The notes: generated by a model from the sequence alone, not told the origin. 64,000 nucleotides of DNA from Mytilus trossulus (GCF_036588685.1 NC_086375.1:44051270-44115269), one strand, 5' to 3'. Positions 45,601-58,168 are shown, counted from the first letter of the stretch. Translations and numbers: made by a program.

Positions 45601-46517
45601 TTTGAATATAACTTTCAGCAACATGCTATATATATCCTATAGAATAAAGCCTTATTTCCTTTGAACTTTGAGCAATCGGATTGAGAGGGTCTCTTATTCA
45701 TTATTCAATAGCCATTGTCCATATTTTAAAAAATTATAAATAATTCCTACGTTATTATTTCTACTCTTGAAATCCCCTCTAACTAATTTTTCATGAAGCT
45801 AATAAACAAATAAATTGGTCCCACCACTTTGGTCTACTTCCTAATTACAAAAAAAAATAAAAGTTTCGAAGCACACAAAGAGGGTCAATGTCAAAGTGAG
45901 CAAAATGATACATAACAATTTTTTTTTCTTTATTATTTGGATTGCTACTATTGATTCACAAATTAATATTGGCATTTAGTAGTGATAACTGACAACTGCG
46001 AAAAATGCAAGTTTTATCTAATGTGATGGCACTTTAAATGAAATTAAATATTTAAAATTAATAGATCCAATTAATGTTTTCATCCGGTTGCATTTTTGTA
46101 TTCCCTTAAATGTCACCACCTCTCAATTTCTGAAGAAGCACAAAGATTACATCTTTATATGGACTTCAGATGTTGATCTGACTTATACTAGCAAACGGTA
46201 GAAGCAAAATCTTCTTCACTGAATGCCATAAATCATATATTTGTAGAAAAAAAGTTAACAAATAAACAGTTTAAGCTGTCAACTCTTACTTAACTCTCAG
46301 CAGTTGTCTGGTTGTTTTCATAAGTGAGCAAGTTATAATGAGGATTTCCAGCAAAATAAAATGATTGTCCCTCAGCATTATTATATGGAGGGTTTATCTA
46401 TCTTTTATATGTCTACAGTATTGGTTTAAGTCACATGACAACAAGTCATGGTCACATGATTACATCAAAATAAGGTTTTTGTTCTGTGTTTGTTTCTACA
46501 TTCTAATACAGCAATCT
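42690..46517 (-). other. Gene-free, repeat-poor stretch, possibly a long WDFY2 3' UTR
   Basis: Directly downstream of the WDFY2 stop. Unlike its surroundings it has only one recognisable mobile element (44924-45222). A minus-strand AATAAA (plus tttatt near 42701) sits at its far end. A 3.8-kb 3' UTR would explain the low repeat density, but this is inference. No coding frame is supported. Confidence 0.35.
44924..45222. mobile_element. Harbinger-like MITE, 299 bp, TTA target duplication
   Basis: The left end ggggtcatccataattgcc, then aaccattttccaaagtgtac, is nearly the exact complement of the right end (gtacactttggaaaatggtt, then gacaattatggatgacccc), giving TIRs of about 40 bp. TTA flanks both ends (44921-44923 and 45223-45225). 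A 3-bp TTA duplication with GGG-starting TIRs is typical of PIF/Harbinger-mobilised MITEs. It has no coding frame. Confidence 0.85.
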
Positions 46518-49500
46518 TCAATGCAGGACTTGACTTACATCCCATATCTGTAAAAAGAAACAAAAATGACCTTTGAATAGTTGTGATTCATCTATAGTGA
46601 CTATTATAACTTCATCTTTCATCAACTGTTTGACCATTAGATTTTTAACATTCAGAAGTGTTGCTACAATGATCGTGATGTCCAAAAGAGTTAATCATCT
46701 ATCAAATTGGTTTTAAAAGATTTTTGTTAATTTTAATTTGTTTTAATTTGTTAAGAGGTCGTGTGATTCATATAAAAATAAATGGGGAATGTGTACATGG
46801 GATACAGATGATGCTCCCACTTGCATATGACATTAAAAAGGGCCATAACTCAAGAACTGTAAAATTGATGCAACCCAAACTTGTACTTGATCTGAGTTTT
46901 GTGGTTATAAGCATTGTTTATTAGTTTAATATGATTTAGTTGAGGTAAACTTAAGTTAAAGAACAGAAACAAAACAATTCAGCAACTTTAACATTTATAA
47001 AGGGGCATAATTTCAGAACAGTAAGAGTGACACCACCAAAAGTCAAACTTGATCTGTGTTTTGTGGTAATAAGTTATAACATTTGGTTGAGGCAAACAAA
47101 AGTTAGAGAACGAAAATCAAATTTGATTGTTACTGACGACAGACGGACAAGGTTAAAACTTAATGTTTCCTTCACTACAGGATCAGGGGCATAAAAATTA
47201 GTGATGGGAATAATATTCAAACTTTCCATTAATCAATCTCTATAATAACTTACCTTGACAACTCTATCTTTTCCTACAGTAAGAAGTCTTTTTCTTGTTT
47301 CCTCTAAATACATATACTGTATAGGATGCTTCATGTCATGAAATGTTGCTAGTGGGGCTTTCCTGTAAAACACAATCATGTTAGCAATCATTCTGTTTGA
47401 ATATACATTTGGTGCAATTTTAACAGGTTTATGCAAAACTCAATAGGCTTGTATATCTATAATAGGAATAAATCAAAGAAAAATAGATTGTAAATGAGGA
47501 TTAAATACACATGAAATTCAATGTATAAATACATGTTTTTTTGAAGTTAAATTGTAACATATTAAAGAACTACTTCCGTTTTCTCACCAGCTGGGATGTG
47601 GACTTGCGATTTTGAAGAAGACTAATGTGTATTTAAATATGATCCCCAACAGTAAAAGAAGAAATATGACTTCAACTTTCAAGCTTTTAAACAAGTAAGC
47701 TACATTAATGATTGATTTTGATTCATTAAAATTTCAAACATAAAAAGATTGATGTTAGAATAACTAACAGTAGAAAAAAAAATCTACAATTCATTTTTAA
47801 TATTAGAACCCTCCCCAAAATCTAAAATATCATTTCCACTCAGCATATTTGAATATATATATGTTTTGAACAAATATCCATAATTTTTTTTAAGCATACT
47901 GTGGATTCATTATAATTCATTGGATATCGATTTTCGTGGGTTACATACTTTATTTGTTTTTTTTTAACATTTTTTGTTCAAGTGTCACTGATGAGTCTTT
48001 TGTAGACGAAACGTGCGTTTGGCGTTAATAAAAAATTGCAATCCTGGTATCTATGATGAGTTTATTTCCTTGATACAGGTGACACATGAATTTAAATGTT
48101 TAATGAATTGCAAATTTTTCTATAGGCTTTGTATGGAGAGATTATCAAAACCACAAAATCAAATACCTTGACAATGCAAGTTTTCCTCCATCCAGGAAAA
48201 TTGATACCCACAAAAATAAATGAATACACAGTATATGAATACCAGATATGGTGATGATGTGAACTATTGACTGACCACTTTAATTCCTACAATTTAGACT
48301 TACTCTTCAGGTGATATGCTGGCAAAACATTCTTCACATACCCGTACATCATACTCAAAACCTAAAATTGGTAGTCTGGATTTCTTTTCACTACATTTAT
48401 TACAAACAGCTTTGCCACATTTTCTACAATGATGCTGAAATAGAAGAACAATATTTTTCACAAATGTTTCCATTTTATTAATATATTCTTTACCAATTTG
48501 TCACATATTATTTAGGATAGGAAAAATTCATGTATTTGGTGCCACAGTAGACTCAACAATCCATTGCAAATATGTACGGATTAAATGATAAATAAGAATA
48601 TATATTAATAGAATTATAGAACATCCTGCCCTGCTCATACTTTCATGTTAACATTCAAACCTGGTAAAAATTTAATTTGAACTAAAAAAATTAAAGTTTG
48701 CATTACAACGAAAAAGTGTTTTAAGTATTCAAGGAGATATGACCTTAACCTCATGGTAAACTACCTAAACCAAAAGCTTTACTTAACCTGAGAACGTGCT
48801 AATTTCACAATATCACATCTCTATACTCAGTGCACTATAACATGTAAATTTGGTATATAATTTTAAAACTTTTCATCATATTTATACTAAAGTTTAAAGA
48901 TGAAGTGAACACAAATCATAACCTGGTTATCTACCTTAATAACAAAATCTTACAATACTTTATGAGTTAGATTATCATGACATTTTTCTCATTCTATTTG
49001 CGTAACACTTCTGTTAAGCCTGTAAGACTATTTTAATCATTCTATGTGTCTTGTTAAGTCTGAAAAATTACCTGTCGTACACCCATTGTTTTACTCTCCC
49101 AAATTCTCCTAACATTCCAGAAGAATGGTGATTCACATTTTTGACAAGTATCACTTTCTTCCCATCCTGGAGTCTGAAAGTGAAAAAATTGGGATATACA
49201 GCAACAAATTACAATATGCATAAGAACTGGTATACATTTTTGATTAGGGGCCAGCTGAAGCACGCCTCCAGTGGCAGGAATTTCTAGCTGTATTGAAGAC
49301 CCATTGTGGTCTTCAGCTTTTTTCTGCTGTTTGGCCGGATTGTTGTCTCTTTGACACATTCCCCATTTCCATTCTCAATTTTATAAAAGATAAAACTGCT
49401 GTTTCTCTGTCAAACATAAAAGGAAGCCTTTATTTTCCATTACCCTTATTATTTCATTACATTTTCTACTTAAAATAATATCTGCAAAATAAAAACATGA

Positions 49501-52500
49501 ACTACAGCAGATTCTTTTATTTTGTGGGTACTTGTTGATTGCAGAAATCTCGTCTTTTGGTGAATACATGATTTTGGTGGTTTTTACATAATTATTCAGC
49601 ATACAACCTGATTTTTTTTATTTGGTTGAATATATCTAAATTTGTGGTTGATCTGTATCAACTAAACACGACATTTGGTATCCAACGATTTATGAATCCA
49701 CAATAGTAATACCTTAAGAATTCTTATGACTTATGATTTAGACTATGCAATTTTAAACAGATGATGTTAGTTCACGTAAAGTTTGTTATCTCTTTAGTAG
49801 GCCTTATGAAACTAACCTCTTGTCTTTCAGCTTCCATATTCCATATCCCTAATATACAATCATCTGAACCAGTCAGTAATTGTTTACAGCCTGCTGCATA
49901 CGCCAAACCTAATACTTTATCCCTGAAATAATCAAATATACAGATATGCTAAAAGATTTCTTTTGTACCATGTCCTCATGTCATGAGATTTAAACATCAA
50001 CCATATCAATGCAAGTCAATACTACCTTTATCATTTGATATCAAAAATGAAACTCTGAAATGAAAAAATACTAAATAACTAGTACACATTCTTTTTAGGA
50101 GCCAGCTGAACCCCACCTTTGGTGAGGGATTTTTCTTGCTGAGTTCGAAACCCATTGGTGAGCTTGGGCTGTTTAATGCTCTTTGGTTGTGTTGATGTTG
50201 TCTCTTTGACAAAATTGACAAACCTTTATCATTTGTTATTAAAAAGGTACTCACACATTCATAAATATTTTAAGTGCATGTCATAATTCAGGTATTCCCA
50301 CAGGGTTTGTAACCTTTTTAGTTTTTGTTCCTACTTAGAAATTGTTTTTGATATTAGATCTTTGCCTTCCCTCTTGAATCCTTCACGTTTTGTATTAGGG
50401 GTATTAAGAACTTGCCATAAGATGTACAACCTTGTCCATAATTGAAGATTCTTAAATGTAATGTGTTTATTAATTGGTCCAAAAAATACAAAGCTCATTA
50501 TTGAAAGCCATACAGTCCCGTATAAATGTTAACATCCTCCTCTTTTGGATCTCTAATGGATACTTGCCTCCTTTCAATCATACCAAATCTCCTTTTTTTT
50601 TTTAATATATATATGTAGTATGGCGTTCATTATCATTGAACTAGTATATATTTGTTTAGGGGCCAGCTGAAGGACGTCTCCAGGTGCGAGAATTTCTCGC
50701 TACATTGAAGACCTGTTGGTGACCTTCTGCTGTTGTTTTTTTCTATGGTCTGGTTGTTGTCTCTTTGACACATTCTTCATTTCCATTCTCTATTTTATGT
50801 ATAATTGTTCTTAAAACCTTTAGCCTAAACAATAAACCTACCTGTGACCTTGTAATTCAAAAGCTGTACCTCTTCTTCCCCCTATATCCCAAACTATAGC
50901 AGACTGATCAAAACTTCCAGAGAATAACCAGCTTCTATTGATGTCCCATGATAAACTCCTAACACTACCTGTTAATGGATATAAATAGCATTCATATGAT
51001 AAGCCATCAAACATTTTTTATTATATATGATGAAACAGAAATAACACAAGATTCTAATATGAGGCGCTTCTTTTGCTTTGTGAATAAACCCATTCTCTAT
51101 ATCCAATAAAATTTGTTTGCAAATGTGTATATTGACTACTGCGGCATAATGAATTTTATCAAATTGGCATGCATTTAATATATTTCATTAACTTAAAACA
51201 CTTCCAAACTCTTAAATGATGCACATCTTGTTACTAATTCATTTATTATGACTGTAATGTGTTGCAAATGGAAATTGACATATTCGACCTAGATATGACA
51301 GCTGTTCATGCTGGCTGTTCAAACTCCTCCCTCTGAAAAATCACATTACCAGTCATTTGCTTTTTTACAAACAAAAAAGGGAGGTTCATAGAAGAGCTTA
51401 CACAAACGCTGTACACTTATATACATCGGACATAGATATTACCTTAATTGTCCTAATCAGAATCGAAATAATTGATGCAAGCAATACTTTATTGTAGTTT
51501 TAACATGGGTAGGCATTATATTCTTGTTATTTTAGCCTTCACTATCCCTCAGGCATAATTAATCACGAATATAATGCCTACCCATGTTAAAACTACAATA
51601 AAGTTTAGCTTGCATCAATTATTTCTTAAACAAAATATCATAATGATCATATCTGATCAAAATGCATCATCTGAACGAAATTTTAAAATGAAATTTGGAA
51701 GAAGTTATATTTTTAAAATGAAAATGTTAATATACATACAAATATATTTAAAATAGTATAGTGTAAGAATGTGAATGATTTTGATCTTTGCTATGGTTAT
51801 ACTGTTTAACGGTGAAGGTTGGTTGAATGAAATAAATATTAAACATACCTGAATGACCCTTTAAAGTCACTATTAAATCAAAATTTGTATTTGAAATTTT
51901 TAACACTGATATCTGCCCAGAATAATCTCCAACAAAAGCATATTTTGATTGTTCATCAAATCTGTAATATTTATTAAGGATACATTGATAAATGATATCT
52001 AAGACCTATAAAGTTCCTAGTTTCCTACATATTGTGAACATTTATGGTTATTGTATGAAAAATTTACTGTACTTGTTCTTTGATATGCTGTTTTCTTTCT
52101 GTTAAAAAAAATTAACATCTTAAAAAAAAATGTTTACAAGAAAATCTGATCAGTCAAACTGCAAACAAAAACACCTAGGTTTGATTTATTTTCTTTATTA
52201 CTTATTTAGTAATAGTGTTCAAACTTCAATGGTAATATATTGTAAACCAACCAATTTTGGAAAGCTATTTTAGAAATTTTCAGAAGTACAAAAATAATGC
52301 TGATATAAATTGATCCTTTATGTGTTCTTTGAGTTACTTCTGATCTAGATATCTTCCGTTATAATTCCAAATGTAAACAGTTTATGTTTTTTAAATACCA
52401 ACTACATTTCTATTACCTATGATGAAATACTATAGGAGTCTTTAACAATATCATGAAATTTGACAAGCAACATTCTAGTTGAACGAACATTTTGAACTTT

Positions 52501-55500
52501 TAAAATTAGAATTGTTCAAAGGATACTCTACACAAAGGCACCATGCTGATACTTGGTATCCACCTAATCGTCTACCAGTCTCTGAACAATGCCACTGGAA
52601 ATATTTATCTCGGCTACAACTAAGCACCCATTCACAATTCAAGGAAAATTTTACACAATTTACTCTTGCTTGATGAGCTGAAAATAAAACAATGTTGAAG
52701 AAAAGCTAAATAAATACGACTCTTATTTATATCAACTTTTGGTTTCTAACTATGTGTTTTTCTATCATACTGATATGATGAGTTTGTACATTTATACCTG
52801 ACTTTGATTTTATCATTCTAATTGTATGTGGAAGTCTAAATTAGATATTTCCTGTTGATCAACCGATTTTCCACTATTAAAATTCAGTCATTAAAATAAT
52901 GAGACTCTTAAACTCTTGACAGGGAAATTATTTACCTACCTTATTTTCAAATTGTGTTTGAGTCCTTATTAATGAATTTCAAGTACTTTTATTCAAATTG
53001 TGTTTGAGTCCTTATAAATGAATTTCATGTACTTTTTTTTCAAATTGTATTTGAGTCCTTATAAATGAATTTCATGTGCTTTTTTCCAATGGTGGTTGAG
53101 TCCTTGTGGGTTATAGCTCTTGACTTTTTCATAAGTGTATAGACATTAGACAAATGATTGGTAGTAATCATTGTTCACTTCTTCTTTGCTCGAGTGATTT
53201 GAATGGTTATCTTCCATTTTTGTCAAGACCAATTGCAATAAAGAAAAGAATCCTATCATAGTTACCTAAATAATCTCTCATTTGTGTAATTTTATTATAG
53301 TCTTCTGATAACAGGAATTCCTTGAAAAATAAAATAAATGTATTTAATTTCATTACAATTTTATTAACAAACACACATATGTTACAGCCTTATGATAGTT
53401 TGCAGTTATTTTCATTCTCAATTAATGTTTCATTTGTTATAGAACTAAAGACTTCAAGGGATGGGATATTTTCACATGATATATATCATGTATATTTCTA
53501 CCTAGTAAGGGACAAGTTCAATGAAGAAACTTAATTCACACAGCTTTTTCATTGACCCCCCAACCCCCCTCTCTAACTTAATTTGGGAAAAACTGATTTT
53601 CCTATATGGATATATTTTAAATCGATTTTGGATTAACAAAACTTGCAGCAATGTTGAACCCCACCCCAAACTATTTGATTTAAGTTTTTTATCCTACATC
53701 GATCTTTTGTCCCTAAAACTTGAGCTATAGAATTAATCATTAAATGTACTGCTCACATATCAGATTATAGTGGATTGGAGCTTTACCTATATCAAGTAGA
53801 CATTATACATTTTGTAAATGAATGTGTTAGTAGATTATAAACTGAATTTTTCCAGTTTTTTTATTTCACATTTTTAAGTGTTAATATATACTGCTGTTTG
53901 GTGTGAGCCAAGGATCCATGTTGAAGGCCATACCTAGACTTATAATGGTTTACTTTTATAAATTTTTACTTGGATAGAGAGTTTCCTCATTGGCACTCCT
54001 ACCACATCTTCCTATATCTATATAGAAAATAAAATGCAAATAGTTACTATTTCATGAAACATGTATACAAAGTATAGTAAAGGAATTTCCTCCAGCTGTT
54101 TATAATAAGAACTCCAGGGTCATAATGTCAAATACTTTGCGACAATTTTTTACTTATTCTAATATCCAAAAAATTAGACTGTTAAAAATACAGGGTACAT
54201 TATATGAGGATCTGATACATGTACTTACTGAAATGGTTCCATTATTTAATCCAACAAATAGTCTCCTAGTTTCTCCATTGTATGTTAATGATGCTGCCTC
54301 AGCTGTAACAATTAATTTATGTATTCAAAAAAACAAGTCTACTTTTGAAGCTGTCCAATAATCTAAATATACACATACTTTTTCACTGATTATAAATTTG
54401 TATACAAGAATGCTCACTCTTGGCTTACTTGTATCATGTCTTGTTTTTAAAATTGGTTAGCAGCAAAATTTCCCAAAATAATCTTCCAAAGTTGCTTTTC
54501 ATTCATTTTTTGTATATAAATATTGGCTGCTAGTTTTCTTGTTTGAATTGATTTGCTTTTATTTTTATTTTTGGGCCTTTTGTAGCAGCTGACTATGTGA
54601 TATGGGTTTTTGCAATCATATAAAAAAAAAAGAAGATGTGGTATGATTGCCAATGAGACAACTATCCACAAAAGATCAAAATGACACAAACATTAACAAC
54701 TATAGGTAACTGTACGGCTTTCAACAATGAGCAAAGCCCATACAGCAAAGTCAGCTTTAAAAGGCCCCATTAAGGCAATAAGACAATGTAAAACAATTCA
54801 AACGAGATAACCCATCTTTTTTTTTCTAAAAAGATTTTAAACTGTTCATTCTTCCAATCACCATGTGATCTTCCAACATTGTTTGTCTTATTTGTAACAC
54901 ACATTTATTTTAGATGATGTAATTATAAACTACTGAATGTAGTAGAGACCTAGAATATTGTTTAACAGATATTTTAAAATTTATACAGAGGTGAAGCCGG
55001 TCAAATCTGAAGGGACACAAATATTTCATTTAATACAACTTACAAGGCAATGTGTGACAAATACTTGGCCAATACTGTCCTGTATCTCTTTTTAACCATA
55101 CTCGTAATGTCCTGAAGATAAAAATTTAAGAATAAATAATTAGTTTTCCTAACAAAAATTGTTCTTGAGAAATTGTAATAATCTAATACTGAGTTCACAC
55201 GTAACCCGAAATTCGATTCGCATTAACTTATTAAAATTAATTTAATTAGCATTCAAAACGTTTTACATCCCAACGTCAACATAAGAGTTCAGAATTTTAC
55301 TTGCACTGTTTATTTTATGTTCATTTGTGAAAGTTTACAGTTCACAGATTTAAATTAAAAGAGGATCAGAAAATTTGATTTAACCACTGGTCACTAGAAC
55401 TATAGCAACAGGAAAATTTCTTCCTGATTATTTTCCCCAGAAGAATTAGAATAAAATGCCAGGACTACATCAAATTTTGTTGGCAATCACAACCTTCCTG

Positions 55501-57176
55501 TAGTGACTTTAAATTTCACTTTGCTTTATTGCATAGCGCTTTTCCTTTCCTGATTTTTATTGTATGTTCTTGTATGCAACTTTAATAAAATCTTATGATA
55601 AAGATTAAGGAGACTGGGTTAAAATTTCATAAAACTTAACTATACATTGTAGGAAAGTTAAGTGCCTTTCACAATACAGGGACTTTTTCAATACTTTATT
55701 AAATATCTTTATAAAAACTTCTTTATAAATTACAGAAATAAATTAGGAATGAACACAGATGATGGCTTTGGTTAGGCATTTGACATTATAAAGGGTCATA
55801 ACCCAAGTACAGATAAACATGGTGTATAGGTTTCAATACAATTAGTTGAGACAATCTTAAGAGAGCAGAAACAAAAAAATCAGCAATTTTTACATTTGTA
55901 AAAGGGCATAACATGAGAACTGTAAAAATGATGCCACTAAAATTCAAATTTGATATGTGTTTTGTGGTTATGAGCATTGTGTTTTAATTTCCATAACATT
56001 TGTTTGAAGCACATTAAATTTGAGAACAGGACAGAAAAATTCAGCAATAGATTATTTGCCAATTCCCGTAATCAACCCTGTAATTAGAGATCCCTCTTTC
56101 AGTTGTCTCCCTTATGAGGGACATTAATTTTCATTTATAATGGAGAGCTAGCAGAGTGAGCAAATTTACCTCAGGAGTGTAATGTGAGTAATATTTAAAG
56201 CTTTCAAATCTTTTAATTACATTAATTTGTTGTTATACTAAATACTTTTGACATCAGAAATTATTTTTTATAAAAAATATAGTTAAACCGCCAATACATC
56301 GCTTTCAATTCATTATACTTTGCATTGGCAAAAGCCAATTTTGTCTGGTATGGAACCAGTCTACGATTGACAAAGGGAAGTAATTTGTTTAAAAAGTGTG
56401 TAATAACAGAATCAAATCGGTAATTGGCAAATGGACTATTCTTGAAGCAATTTTTCCTTTTTAAAAGTCCATAACTCTAGAGCTGTAATTGTGACGCCAC
56501 CGAAATTCAACCTTGATCTGTGTTTTGTTGATAGGAACATTGTGTGTAAGTTTTATAACATTCAGATGAGGCAAACTTAAGATAGAGAACATAATACCAA
56601 TTTTGGGATGTAGGGGCAAGGGTAAAACTTTGATATGCTGCACTACAACATGGGAACACAAAAATAAAATAGGACAGTGGTTAAAATGCCCTATGGAGAA
56701 CCTTTTATGTATATGATTAATTATGAGTCACAGTGACAGACATTGATAAAACTGATATGTATAGACATACAAACAATCATTAAACCATCAATAAGCATTA
56801 CTTTAAAAACAGAACCCACCCCCTATTTTTAATCAAAACCAAATGAACAACAAAGCATGGTGGTTTTGATAAGTGTTATTCAAGGCAAAAGAAACAAGTT
56901 TATTTCGATTTTCAACAAGAGGCGTAAATGGTGACGATTGTACTTGGTAGCAACAGCTTCCGGATTGGATTGGTTATAATGAACAATGTACACAACGGGC
57001 ACCTGTCAATTTTTGGGCACAGCTTACTTGTCATCGCTGACAGTGACAACTCCGTCTTCCCGAGGGATTATAACTGCCATATTGACGTCATCTTGAAAAC
57101 CTTCTAATTTACTTATTAGAACAGGTTTTCTTGTGTTTCCTTGCTTATTTTGTGATGGCTTTATTTCTGCTGCCAT
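46518..57176 (-). CDS. WDFY2: WD40 and FYVE domain protein, WDFY2 orthologue
   Basis: Twelve coding exons, high to low: 57028-57176, 55044-55111, 54229-54302, 53266-53320, 52527-52677, 51849-51961, 50842-50968, 49817-49922, 49072-49173, 48304-48434, 47254-47362 and 46518-46547. They total 1215 nt (404 residues), all phases match, and most donors are GTAAGT-like (GTATCC after exon 5 and GTTAGT after exon 8 are weaker). WD repeats fill about residues 20-280. The FYVE finger (about 285-358) has CQKC (291-294), RQHHCRKCG (314-322), CNKC and CEEC zinc pairs. A last WD strand follows ([13 protein letters not shown]), closing the propeller after the FYVE insertion as in this family. The start MAAEIKP and the phrases VNMAVI and [15 protein letters not shown] are closer to vertebrate WDFY2 than WDFY1. 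The family binds PI3P on early endosomes and tethers kinases such as Akt2; that function is inferred. Introns carry mussel repeats. Orthology to the WDFY1/2 pair is very sure; choice of WDFY2 less so. Confidence 0.95.
46786..47200 (+). repeat. Dispersed repeat family M3
   Basis: It matches 19694-20307: gtgtacatgggatacagatg, gggccataactcaagaactg, gttgaggtaaacttaagtta, then aaaggggcataatttcag, ending caggggcataaaaatt. It lies in the last intron of WDFY2. Confidence 0.7.
47981..48026 (+). ncRNA. Hammerhead ribozyme motif, intact core
   Basis: The sequence order is agtgtca, CTGATGAG (from 47988), stem II GTCT-tttgt-AGAC, GAAA (48008-48011), a short stem III region cgtgcg, then the cleavage triplet gtt followed by tggcgtt. 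Stem I pairs gugUCA with UGGcgU (A-U, C-G, U-G, G-C, U-G). All invariant hammerhead core bases are present. It lies on the strand opposite WDFY2, in its intron 10, and is followed by the family tail aatcctggtatctatgatga. The full repeat body is not present. Confidence 0.75.
49245..49385 (+). repeat. Repeat M4
   Basis: It contains ggggccagctgaagcacgcc, ttgaagacccattgtggtct and ggattgttgtctctttgaca, ending ccattctcaattttat. It lies just outside WDFY2 exon 9 (49072-49173), in the intron. Confidence 0.75.
50098..50225 (+). repeat. Repeat M4, diverged
   Basis: It contains ggagccagctgaaccccacc, gcttgggctgtttaatgctc and gttgatgttgtctctttgac. It is an older copy lacking the last segment. Confidence 0.6.
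50645..50795 (+). repeat. Repeat M4
   Basis: It contains ttaggggccagctgaaggac, gagaatttctcgctacattg, ggtctggttgttgtctcttt and cacattcttcatttccattc. It is a near-complete intronic copy and serves as the uninterrupted reference for the split copy at 33660/35828. Confidence 0.8.
51450..51632 (+). repeat. Intronic hairpin, copy B (variable-arm family)
   Basis: The conserved inner arm at 51498-51522 pairs with 51568-51592. The outer variable arms are 51474-51497 (gatgcaagcaatactttatt...) and 51593-51616. Flanks ttgtcctaatcagaatc and gaaataatt on the left, and aattatttcttaaacaaa on the right, match the flanks of copy A (17.6 kb) in reverse orientation. It lies in intron 6 of WDFY2. Confidence 0.8.
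52946..53105 (+). repeat. Tandem repeat, about 46 bp x 3.4
   Basis: The unit is ttcaaattgtgtttgagtcc followed by ttataaatgaatttcatgt. The agtcctt landmark recurs at 52961, 53007, 53054 and 53099. It lies in intron 4 of WDFY2. Confidence 0.85.
54617..54830 (+). repeat. Repeat family M1
   Basis: It matches 2907-3110 closely: aagaagatgtggtatgattg, ccaatgagacaactatccac, caatgagcaaagcccatac and gacaatgtaaaacaattcaa. It lies in a WDFY2 intron. Confidence 0.8.
55742..56665 (+). repeat. Dispersed repeat family M3, two adjacent partial copies
   Basis: The first part (55742-56110) has gaacacagatgatggctttg, aaagggcataacatgagaac and gtgttttgtggttatgagc, and ends near gagggacattaattttca. The second (56440-56665) has agtccataactctagagctg, caccgaaattcaaccttg and gatgaggcaaacttaagat. 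Both lie in intron 1 of WDFY2. Confidence 0.65.
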
Positions 57177-57654
57177 TTTGTTATCATCACGTGACAATTA
57201 TATTCTATTTATAGAATTGTTAGTATAAAAACAAATTCGTTGGAAACAGCGATGATAGGTTTCCGGTTATAAATTCCTCATTATCCAAATGGTTAACTTT
57301 TGGAAGGGACATTAGCTGTAAAATCATGTTAACCAACTTGACTCAAGTTATCATGTACTTCATAAATAACATACTCATGTACTATATCATACAACGAATC
57401 AAATCAGCGTTTAAATCATAATTGTTCAAAAGTGTCTAAACTTTGATAAACCGTGACAATTAACAATGAATTGACTTGTTAATTTGTATGTATCAACATT
57501 TCGTCACGGCGTAATTTTGTCTAGACTTCATCGAGATGACCCCCGAGGACTGCCAACGGTCATATAACCCGATTACCATAACTTATAAATAGATAACGAC
57601 CACGTGCAATTGGTGTTAATAGGTCTGTTTGATTTTAGATTGTCAGTGGTTAAA
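57177..57654. promoter_or_regulatory. Upstream region of WDFY2
   Basis: The promoter and 5' UTR of WDFY2 should lie just above 57176. A (g/c)acgtga segment at 57188-57194 (tcacgtgaca on plus) is an E-box-like CACGTG. No other element is clear. Confidence 0.35.
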
Positions 57655-57659
57655 GGTCC

Positions 57660-58046
57660 GTTTATCACTGATGAGTCTCATGTAGACGAAACGCGCGTCT
57701 GGTGTACTAAATAATAATCCTGGTATTTTTGATAACTATTTACACCACTTGGTCGATGCCACTGCTGGTGGACGTTTCGTACCCGAGGGTATCGATCACC
57801 AGCCCAGTAGTCAACACTTCGGTGTTCACATGAATATCAATAATGTGGTCACTTTTATAAATTTCTTATTTACAAAACTTTGAGTTTTTCGAAAAACTAA
57901 GGATTTTCTTATCCCAGGCATAGACGTATTTGGCACAGCTTTTTGGAATTTCAGATCCTCAATGCTCTTCAACTTTTTTTGTTTGGCTTTATAAATATTT
58001 TGTTACGAGCGTCACTGATGAGTCTTATGTAGACGAAACGCGCGTC
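57660..58046 (+). ncRNA. Retrozyme-like unit bounded by two hammerhead motifs
   Basis: Hammerhead 1: CTGATGAG from 57667, stem II GTCT-catgt-AGAC, GAAA, then cgcgcgtc with cleavage expected after 57699. Hammerhead 2: CTGATGAG from 58015, GTCT-tatgt-AGAC, GAAA, cgcgcgtc, cleavage expected after 58046. The two predicted sites enclose a 347-nt unit. It includes a strong imperfect hairpin (ccactgctggtgga..., gatcaccagcccagtag, caacacttcggtgttcac at 57755-57830). Stem I of motif 1 pairs aucA side with UGGUG (A-U, C-G, U-G, A-U, U-G). Mussels are among animals reported to carry such hammerhead retrozymes, whose transcripts self-cleave and circularise; activity here is inference. No protein is encoded. 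Confidence 0.8.
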
Positions 58047-58048
58047 TG

Positions 58049-58168
58049 AATCATTGGCGGATATAGGGGGCGGGGTCCGGAGGTTGGAACTCGCTTTTTT
58101 TGGCCGATCAATGCATTTGAATAGGGACATATAGTTGGAACCCCTCTTTTTAAAATGGGTGGATCCGC
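58049..58168. mobile_element. Small insertion disrupting the second hammerhead
   Basis: After gtctg at 58048 the expected family sequence (g-tgta-ctaaataataatcc) is replaced by about 120 bp, from attggcggatatagggggcg to gggtggatccgcacctg. The family tail then resumes at ctaaataataatcctggta. The insert has GC-rich ends with partly complementary ggcggat / atccgc motifs and a tggaacccctcttttt-like core. I believe it is a mussel MITE. Confidence 0.65.

Noticed and set aside
52479-52673. 64-residue plus-strand frame
   Set aside because: Antisense shadow of WDFY2 exon 5 (52527-52677).
54125-54361. 78-residue plus-strand frame
   Set aside because: Antisense shadow over WDFY2 exon 3 (54229-54302).
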